Assembly (NCBI GenBank): GCA_020796225.1
Contig: CM036768.1
Location: 42,544,789-42,608,788, forward strand
Source of the DNA: Arion vulgaris
Lineage: Eukaryota; Mollusca; Gastropoda; Stylommatophora; Arionidae
DNA length: 64,000 nucleotides
Direction of reading: 5' to 3'
The first letter of the stretch is position 1. Every line of letters starts with the position of its first letter. A program made the position numbers and the translations under genes. Under the pieces are notes generated by a model, which had not been told where the DNA came from, searched no databases, and saw nothing but the letters and a program-made list of their open reading frames with translations. Of this stretch, positions 56,705 through 64,000 are shown one piece after another.

Positions 56705-57339
56705 ATCAAAAGACTTCGCGCCATTGAGCAATATCGCTTTCCACACAATTCTGTCATTAGCTATAGCTCGTTCCAAAAATCGTCATCATCTTTACCGACC
56801 GATATAAAATCATCCACTTGACATAAATTATTGATGTTTACATTTGTATATAGATATTATTATATGTTACTACTGATAAACAGTGATGTTGATTTAGTAT
56901 ACTTGTCGACGTTTTACAGAACGATTGTCAAGTTTGTCTATAACTAAGCATTTCCGTGTTCCACATGAAATTCAATGCAAGTCAAAATCGGGAATCCCGT
57001 GGAATCAATCAGTTCACAATGTATCCTAATGACTGACATTGGCGTATGAACACAACACTTATTTTTATTTACAGACGTGGAAGGTATAATTTGTTCGCAA
57101 TGTCACCTTTCCTTTTATAATATGCAATAGGGATACGCCTTTGCAAACATTCGCACCCAGTTGTGTGTATTACTGTAAATTCTAAACTGTGGTTATCATT
57201 TTGTTGTGCTTATGCAAAGTTATATAACAAAAACGTTTTTTCCACAACTTAGCTACCTAGCAATTAGTTAAACATGACTACGTAAGGTCGTGAGGTATTT
57301 AAGACTGCATGCAAAAAATTACTTTTATCCATCAGATAA

Positions 57340-57975
57340 ATGTCGTACAAATTAAACCTTAGTGTGATCACGAATTTTGGTACGAACTGTAGTCTTCCAA
57401 TGTGCTGGCACCTATAGAAAAAGTTTTTCATTGGAGGGTTTGCAGCCATTTTTATACCTGCGAAGTGATCTGCCCCGGTGCCTCTTCCCCTACGAATAAC
57501 ATTTGTTTTGATATGTGACAAGTTTCCATTCTTCTCACATGTCTCAACCATTTTAGTTGTCCACTGCTGAGAATGTCCATTATGAGAGGCAGGTTTGCCT
57601 GTTACAGTACTTCAGAGTTGGTTATCTTGTCGTACCACCTGATGTTCTTAATTTTGCGGAGACATCAAAGGTGAAAGATGTTAAGTCTCATCTCATGTTT
57701 TGAGTAGGCTGTCCATGTCTCTGAGCCATATAGTAAAGAACTAAGTGCAGTGGCTCGATATATTTGAATCTTCGTCTGCATTGTTAGTTTTGTGTTGTCC
57801 CACGCTCGATGTGATAGTTTGCCGAATGTAGTAGCCGCACTACCTATATGAAGGTTGATTTATTCATCAAGAGAAATGCTGGCAGTGACCATGGACTAAA
57901 TGATAGCAACATTTTTTAACTGGTGTTAGATGGTTACCATTTAAAGTGATATTTGTTGTTATACCTCCTGACATA
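57340..57975 (-). pseudogene. LINE RT C-terminal relic (duplication copy 2)
   Basis: Paralogue of 19140-19710. The frame 57551-57264 reads MVETCEKNGNLSHIKTN, RRGRGTGADHFAGIKMAANP. Confidence 0.75.
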
Positions 57976-58171
57976 AACAACTAATAACAATATAAAGATA
58001 TAGACATACATATGTGCTTGCCCGTGTATTTATGGATGTGCATGTGTGTCCGTTTATTTATGTATGTGCAGATAATATTTGCAGATGTATGTACGTGCTT
58101 GTTAGCTTATAAATATGCATATATCACATTTGTCACTCATCGTTTTTCCTTTTTTTTATTTTGACTCTCAG

Positions 58172-58262
58172 TTCACCGTCAAAACGACAATTTCATAAAG
58201 AATGTTCTCGCGGTAAAGAGAGACTTTTTCAAAAACATGAGACTTCTGAGAGAACCTAATGA
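58172..58262 (+). CDS. M13 metallopeptidase exon E1b (copy 2)
   Basis: A 91-nt exon between GACTCTCAG and a consensus GTAAGT. It gives HRQNDNFIKNVLAVKRDFFK, NMRLLREPN plus GA that joins E2b to form Glu. DNF..NVL ... LREP resembles the M13 segment '(D)NF..NI......L..LR.P' better than E1a does. Three bases shorter than E1a, still in frame. The preceding exon must end with one base; E4 ends that way too, so an E4-E1b splice would be in frame, but no such transcript is implied. Confidence 0.75.
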
Positions 58263-58671
58263 GTAAGTCAGTTATTATGATTTTTTTTATGTTCTCGATA
58301 ACAGTAGAAGTCAATCACTCGTCAGCATTAATGGCTGACTGCATTGGTTATGACTGGCAGCAAGTTATGTGCCATTCCCTTAACCTTTGCCATAATATTG
58401 TATGATGACATCCGGGTGTTTTCTTTCAATTTGTACCTCTGTTTTTCCCTTGATCTCCTGGTTCTCACACTGTCGTTTACGAATGTTTTCTTTAAGAATT
58501 TTATATTTCTGAACCCTTTTGAAACCTGGCTACCTGTACTCTAAAACCCCTTCCTTGATCTCCTGAAAACCGCATATACCAGAGTGATATTCAAAACACA
58601 ATAATTGAACTCAATTAAGTGTTCTATAATTTGTTATTACCTTATCCCATCATCTTCGTTATCCCTACTTC

Positions 58672-58895
58672 AGAATACTAAATTGTTTAACATTTACTTG
58701 ATATATTATGTGGGCCACATCCACGAATAATACTAAATTGTTTAACATTTACTTGATATATTATGTGCGCCACGACCACGAATAATACTAAATTGTTTAA
58801 CATTTACTTGATATATTATGTGGCCACGTCCACGAATAATACTAAATTGTTTAATATTTACTTGATATATTATGTGGACCACGTCCACGAATACT
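58672..58895. repeat. 55-bp satellite, four units (copy 2)
   Basis: Same unit and same flanks (AGAATACT, CGAATACTCCGAGGTAATGC) as the 77-unit array in copy 1. Confidence 0.95.
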
Positions 58896-59149
58896 CCGAG
58901 GTAATGCAACATGTTCTCCATATTGAATGTTTATGACTTGAATATCAATTGATTAAAATATTTCTACCTCGTCTAAATGATCACTTTACTAACTTTCAAT
59001 ATCTTTGTCAGAATAACGACAGTGTCTTATTACTAATGTCAATATTTTCTTAAGGTACGGTTGTCTTTGTCTTTAATTACTTTATCTTTCAGTATTCACC
59101 ACTTCATTTCTTTGCAATTACCAGTACATGGTGATATTTAATTGTCTAT

Positions 59150-59725
59150 TCCCAGGTGGAAGATGGAGCTAGTTGTCCACTCTTGTCGTTAATTGTAGGG
59201 ATGAGAACTTTAATTTGTGTTCTAGTGTCAGATGTGTCGCCCTTGTTGTGTTATATCCGTGTTTATGTAGTGTGGTCTTGATATTGTTTATCCCTCGTTA
59301 ACGTGGTCTTCCCTTTGCTCTAGTACCTGCTATATTTTTAATGTATGCTGTTATTTGTGGTTAGTTGTATTTCATTCTCATTAAATATTCAAACCACTGC
59401 ATTTGTTGTCTTTCAATGTATTCGGTGCATGGAATTATGCCCACTCTGTCCTCATTTCGTAGTATATCTTTCCTGATGACCCCCAATGCCTTCCCCATGC
59501 ATTTCATTTCACATGGGGTGAATTTTCGGTGGTGTGTTGCTGTCAGAGACCAAGTTTGACATTGGTAACAAAGTGTTGGTAGGACAATACTTGTTATCAT
59601 CTATCTTTTCCCTTTCCATCTTGTTCTTTTGGTGTTGTGATATTTAATATACCAATACATTTAACATTCCCAAGCATAATACTATTCAGAAGTTAATCTT
59701 CTTCAATGTTCAAGTCTTGCAGGTT
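59150..59725 (-). pseudogene. LINE RT C-terminal relic (duplication copy 2)
   Basis: The frame 59600-59361 encodes ITSIVLPTLCYQCQTWSLTA, CEMKCMGKALGVIRKDILRN and IERQQMQWFEYLMRM; it is the better preserved partner of 24925-25445. Confidence 0.85.
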
Positions 59726-59764
59726 GTTCATGTTTTACCACATATGGCCTAGTATGTTCTAAGT

Positions 59765-59785
59765 ATGTATATATATATATGTATA
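59765..59785. other. Empty Helitron site
   Basis: AAGTATGTATATATATATAT followed by GTATATGTGTGTTTC. In copy 1 the same flanks enclose the 5-kb Helitron. Confidence 0.8.
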
Positions 59786-60143
59786 TGTGTGTTTCTATCT
59801 TCTTGTGTGCGTGTAAGCGTAGTCGTGTATATGTATACAATTCAAACTGTCATTAGAACTGTTGTGTTGTTCAAGATCTCGGTCAAACTGTTTATATTGC
59901 AACTAGAACATTCCGTCAGGTTAACGATCTGGTGTTGGTTCCGTTTGTTTTACTTAACTGTCTGTGTTATTGTTTCGTAACTGTTTGTTTGTGTATTAAA
60001 AGTACATATCCCTATCATTTGTTTGTATGGTTTTCAAGAGTGATTGAACTTTTGTATTATATAATATTTTTTCTTGATGTACGTGCTTAAGCTGTGCAGA
60101 ATTGTTTCATAAAATCTGTTTTTGATCATGCAATAAGTTTCAG

Positions 60144-60208
60144 ACTTGATTTTGGAATAAAACCTCAACAATTATATGGTTTCTACGATCCTCAAGAAAA
60201 TGAAATTG
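60144..60208 (+). CDS. M13 metallopeptidase exon E2b (copy 2), intact
   Basis: A 65-nt exon between AGTTTCAG and GTAAGT. Spliced after E1b it reads ELDFGIKPQQLYGFYDPQEN then EI, leaving one G that fits the two leading bases of an E3-type exon. It matches the M13 stretch 'r.eWgm.pq.vNAyY.p..NeI'. The Asn-Ala pair that contacts substrate in neprilysin (542-543) is Tyr-Gly here. E3b and E4b are expected downstream, outside the window. Confidence 0.8.
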
Positions 60209-60639
60209 GTAAGTAGGTTCTTGTTAACAACACACTGTGCTGCTTGTCATATGTTTGCCTTTGTTGGTGTATAAAAAGTTATAAAATACGAATGATTGCC
60301 GTTTGAGAAAAGGCATGTCCAAATATAACTTGATCACTGCATATAAATGGCACGCTTACCTGCGAAGACTAGTTTGCAAAGCATAAACTTACTAACACCA
60401 TAAACAATCATAAGAGATCTTCAGAAGAAAATATTTATGTGAATCCAACAACGCTGTCTGGGTTTGACAAACTCACAACCTTCAGAACACAAAGTAAACT
60501 GCTTAACCACTTCACAACATGCATCCCCCTACATTCCCACCGACTGTCTTCGTACATTCTACAGTAGTGTGTTTTGTACTGACTTTTTCTTTCTCTTCTT
60601 TCTCTAATTCCGTTTTGCTTCACATCGTCAAGATCAGAA
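60209..60639. other. M13 intron segment (copy 2)
   Basis: Paralogous to 30992-31420; no coding signal. Confidence 0.5.
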
Positions 60640-61660
60640 GAGATTTATAGAACGGGCTTTTGTGCGCATTTCATAAACAACGGGGGATAAAAGGCGCATA
60701 GGGAAAACGTCGCGCCAGGATTAGTGAGCTGGCACAAACCAAGATCATACCACACCTCCACGTGGTGACCCTGGATACAGACAACAGTTCATGTCTGTCT
60801 AAACGGGTAAAGATCGGGAGAGAGCTACTCTGGTAGAAGTAGTGATGCAGACGCAGTTACGTTGGATGAGATCCGCTCGCAACATAGACGAACAGAATCT
60901 CAGAATGACTATTAATGCACGTCTCTCCCGGCCGGTGGAAAAAAACTGAACAAATAAACTTCAATGGATGAGGGGTGCATCCAGAGAGAAAGATGTGGGC
61001 CCACATGGGGCGAAACTCTGAACCCTGAGGTGGGTCTCGAGTTGAGTTATGTGTCATGACAGTCTCGATGCATAGTTAATGTGAGCACCGTGAGAAACCT
61101 GATAAACACGGTGAGCAGGCACCAAAGTAAAGCGAACACGTATACCGACGATACATAGGTGAGCCCACCGGTGGGCAGACATGCACGGTGCCAAAGATGG
61201 AGCGGTGAAAAGGCGTGGCAAAAGTAGGAGTGCAGCGACCACATAAATGTGCAAAGAAACTGAAAATCCAGCAGAGGCTTGAATCCACTGCAAACGTTCC
61301 TACCGAATGATGATAAACTGTTCACAGTGAGATACAAATGGGTAAGGTGCCCAGTAGAACAATGTGAGTACAAATGACGATGAGAAAAGGGACGGGCCCA
61401 GTTGGTTGACGAGGGCACAAGCAGAAATGGGCGAAGGAGCACCCAAAAGAAACGCGAGGTGGACAAAATGGTAGCGATCCTCGAAGATGGGATCTCTATT
61501 CAGAGAGCAATAATCGCGTTTCCCCTCGCAGAGAAATACTACTGCTTTGTAGTTAGATTGGGGACAATCAAAGGCTAGCGGAGCAAACCGTACACACAAC
61601 TGGACGGCAGACAAACCAATAGTCCACCATTTGCATTGACCGCCTTTTGCTTTGTATCCA
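60640..61660. other. GC-richer block of unknown origin (copy 2)
   Basis: Paralogue of 31421-32445, with the same overlapping frames and small differences. The plus-frame stretch DKMVAILEDGISIQRAIIAF is kept open here too. Confidence 0.4.
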
Positions 61661-61830
61661 CTGTATTGGAGTAACAATACTATTTAAGGATAATCTTCGA
61701 ATGTGGAAGAATAATTTACTTTGTTGTTTCTTGATGAAGTTCAGTACCGATGTTGTACTTACATTTTCCCTGATATCTTCATTTCTAAACCGGTTTCTTT
61801 TTGATGATCCTATCATTATGTGTAGAAATT
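61610..61830 (-). pseudogene. LINE C-terminal relic (copy 2)
   Basis: Paralogue of 32400-32610: KRNRFRNEDIRENVSTTSVL, NFIKKQQSKLFFHIRRLS. Confidence 0.75.
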
Positions 61831-61989
61831 ACATCTCTGTGGTGAATAATTTCCTTTTATCATGTGATATCATACTGTTGGAAGAAATATTGTGTTGAAC
61901 CATTTAGTCTCATGGTGATATGTTTGCATTTCAAAATGAGTTCCATTTGTTCTATGATTTAATCTATGTATATTTCGTGTATAATTTTC

Positions 61990-62270
61990 ATTTTTTGACA
62001 AACGAACACAAAATGAAAATTACCTCCTGTGAAATGAGATGCTTGAGGAAAGCGGTAAATAAAACAAGAAGAGACAATATAAGAAATGAGGAAATTAGTA
62101 GAACAGTCGGAACAACACCTGCTATTAGTTTCATTGAAAAACAGAGACTCAAATGGTTTGGCCACTTGGTGAGAATGAACCTGAATACACCAGTTGCAAG
62201 AGCGTACAACCTGAAAATGGAATTATCAAGAGGAAGGTGCAGACCAAGAAAAAGATGGGTTGATGGTGTT
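61990..62270 (+). pseudogene. LINE C-terminal relic, less damaged (copy 2)
   Basis: Open from about 61985: TNEHKMKITSCEMRCLRKAV, NKTRRDNIRNEEISRTVGTT, PAISFIEKQRLKWFGHLVRM, NLNTPVARAYNLKMELSRGR and RPRKRWVDGV, then the SINE. It closely resembles the 14.8-15.3 kb LINE tail. Confidence 0.88.
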
Positions 62271-62428
62271 TGTTGTGTTTTTTCCGATCCAGAAGCACTC
62301 TTAGCTTTTAACTCTTCGACTTGGTGCATGGACATCGTAACCCTTCGGTTCGGTGCCACGAACACCTTAAATCTGGAGAACATGTGACTTTTCTGCCAGT
62401 CCGCGGAATTGAACCCGCACTCACAGTG
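62271..62428 (-). mobile_element. SINE-1, 3' part (split copy)
   Basis: Same insertion as 33055-33259 in copy 1. Here it is cut after TCACAGTG by a 1.4-kb insertion and resumes at 63818. Confidence 0.88.
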
Positions 62429-62954
62429 TAGCAGATCAGTACTGTTCACGGGTACAAGGTCCCAGAAAAAATAGAGAGAAAAAAATCGGATAAGAAAAGT
62501 TATCGATAAAGAAAGAAATCAAGAAAAGTTGAACGGTGAATCCTGGTAAGGTAGTATCTACCGCTAAATCTTAATCCTTACATACGTCTACATTGAAATT
62601 TTAACACCAAAGCCGTCTAAAAGAACTTATACAAAGTTTATTTCTTGCATAACTGAATAAGAAACATAAATGCATGTACCGACTCTCTATGCGATATGAG
62701 TCAACATAAGAACATGCATTGATCGTGCTTTAAACCTTTACTGCATTAGAAGTACTCAATGGCTGACTAATAGGTCAACAATTTTAGGAGGAAAAACAAA
62801 GATTTTGAGGAATTCCCCCTCCTACCTTTTATAGGACACGCTCTACTCAATTAAGACTTATGCTATTCACTCCTAGTTTTGACAACGCGAGTTAATAAGA
62901 GATGTCCGATTTCCCCTGTGGTGGATATTCGTTGAAATTCACACGTTAGATATC

Positions 62955-63150
62955 TACTCACACAGAGTTAAATAAAGAATGTCAAATTCCTACGTTGTGG
63001 GTGTTCACTACAAATCACAACGTCGTTCGCTACTAAACAGAGTTAAATAAAGAATGTCACTGTTCCTACGTGTGGTGTTCTACAAATCACAACGCCGTTC
63101 GCCCTCACACGAGTTCGCTACTCACACAGAGTTAAATAAAGAATGTCACT
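62955..63150. repeat. About 65-bp tandem repeat, three units
   Basis: CTCACACAGAGTTAAATAAA, GAATGTCACTGTTCCTACGT, GTGGTGTTC..CAAATCACAACG. Confidence 0.8.
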
Positions 63151-63209
63151 GTTTTTCACTCCATTTCTTCTAAGTTCCGTCCTCCTGACTTCACACTCTC
63201 TCTATCCCT

Positions 63210-63565
63210 TAAGCTCATTGGGATCAAAATTATGTCCATCCCCTCAACTTCCCATATGATAACTGTTTCTTACGCTCACTAAAAAAATATGTCCTTCTCC
63301 CTCAACTTCTCATGAGTAACTGTTTTCTTACGCTCACTAAGAAAAATATGTCCTTCTCCCTCAACTTCTCATGAGTAACTGTTTTCTTACGCTCACTAAG
63401 AAAAATATGTCCTTCTCACTCAACTTCTCATGAGTAACTGTTTTCTTACGCTCACTAAGAAAAATATGTCCTTCTCACTCAACTTCTCATGAGTAACTGT
63501 TTTCTTACGCTCACTAAGAAAAATATGTCCGTCTCCCTCAACTTCTCAAGAGCAACTGTTTTACT
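63210..63565. repeat. 60-bp minisatellite, about six units
   Basis: ATGTCCTTCTCCCTCAACTT, CTCATGAGTAACTGTTTTCT, TACGCTCACTAAGAAAAAT. Confidence 0.93.
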
Positions 63566-63676
63566 GTCCAAACCAAAAGCTCCCAACTGTCCCTTCTCTG
63601 GTTCGAGATCCTCGATTTTACGGGAGTCCTCGCCTACATCGGGTTAGAACCTTTTGCATGAATCTAACACTCTACT

Positions 63677-63803
63677 TGTCAGCAAGTTGGGACTGGTAAA
63701 CAAATTTGTTTACCACTAACTTGGTCAAGGACGCCAAGTACAATAAGGGGGTTTTCATTTCTCTGTTGACCCCTGTCTTTACCCTAATTAGCATAACAGT
63801 TAA
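63677..63803. repeat. Dispersed repeat B, copy 2
   Basis: Matches 18284-18412; here too it runs up to a broken SINE-1. Confidence 0.8.
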
Positions 63804-63817
63804 ACTGTTACAACAGA

Positions 63818-63866
63818 GGGCTAGTCACCCGCAGTCCAACGCGCTGTGAACACGCTGGGCAGGCGG
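63818..63866 (-). mobile_element. SINE-1, tRNA-like head (split copy)
   Basis: GGGCTAGTCACCCGCAGTCC to GCTGGGCAGGCGG, followed by the target duplication TGATGGTGTT at 63867-63876. Confidence 0.88.
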
Positions 63867-64000
63867 TGATGGTGTTATAGACATCTTAAAACTTCACAAT
63901 ACCCCAGCTTATCAAGCGACCGAGCGTGTCCTATCTCAGAAACCGATCATCAGTTAAAGTGCTACGCATAACGGCAAAAACACAGAGCAGGACATAAGAA
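63867..64000 (+). pseudogene. LINE C-terminal end (copy 2), running off the window
   Basis: Resumes as IDILKLHNTPAYQATERVLS, as in copy 1 at 33266; ends in the first unit of the ACACAGAG..GGACATAAGA tail repeat. Confidence 0.85.

Larger units (their letters stand above)
62429..63817. mobile_element. Insertion of unknown class inside SINE-1 (copy 2 only)
   Basis: Absent from the matching SINE at 33055-33259. It contains no recognisable protein. It carries two minisatellites and ends with repeat B (63677-63803). The start (GGTACAAGGTCCCAGAAAAA) resembles sequence at 27465. No target duplication or inverted ends are obvious. Confidence 0.65.
56640..64000 (+). repeat. Segmental duplication, copy 2 (runs off the window)
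   Basis: Paralogous to 18418-33390 in order and orientation, without the 5-kb Helitron, with four rather than 77 satellite units, and with a 1.4-kb insertion in the distal SINE. Sequence matching copy 1 is still present at base 64000. Confidence 0.9.

Overview
The window looks like a piece of an AT-rich (about two thirds A+T) invertebrate animal genome. Coding signal is split into tiny exons with GT/AG borders. There are no operons, ribosome-binding sites or long intact genes. Most of the DNA is nested, decayed mobile elements: many RTE/Jockey-like LINEs, tRNA-derived SINEs, two hAT-type DNA transposons, a Tc1/mariner-like transposase relic, Helitrons and a Penelope relic. Between them lie at least fourteen minisatellite arrays. 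I cannot fix the species; a lophotrochozoan such as a flatworm or mollusc is only a guess from this repeat mix.

The only host gene I can defend is a divergent M13 (neprilysin-like) zinc metallopeptidase on the + strand. Its exons are E1a 19921-20014, E2a 30929-30991, E3 47663-47714 and E4 52697-52764. E4 carries the HExxH zinc-binding helix. A second E1/E2 pair lies at 58172-58262 and 60144-60208. E1b-E2b, E2b-E3 and E3-E4 are phase-compatible. E2a is 2 nt shorter than E2b and breaks the frame. The two pairs sit in a segmental duplication: about 18.4-33.4 kb matches 56.6-64.0 kb and runs off the window end. The copies differ by a 55-bp satellite (about 77 units against 4), a 5-kb Helitron present only in copy 1, and a 1.4-kb insertion inside a SINE of copy 2.

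Layout. 0-8.5 kb: a LINE split by a 6.5-kb hAT-type element (8-bp target duplication CATCAGAT), itself full of LINE and Tc1-like relics. 8.5-14.7 kb: unassigned DNA, a Helitron relic, a 5'-bearing LINE and a Penelope GIY-YIG relic with inverted terminal repeats. 14.7-18.4 kb: a near full-length LINE. 18.4-33.6 kb: duplication copy 1 with E1a, the large satellite, the Helitron and E2a. 33.6-45.1 kb: a minisatellite, then a LINE split by a 7-kb hAT element (target duplication CTCTATAG) whose BED-finger transposase relic is recognisable. 45.1-47.5 kb: LINE relics. 47.6-52.8 kb: E3 and E4, with an intron made almost wholly of five different minisatellites. 52.8-56.5 kb: unassigned DNA, three arrays and a Jockey-like RT. 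56.5-64.0 kb: duplication copy 2.

No mobile element here has an intact open reading frame. Some indels are clustered in homopolymers and repeat arrays and may be long-read consensus errors, so frame-break calls need resequencing.
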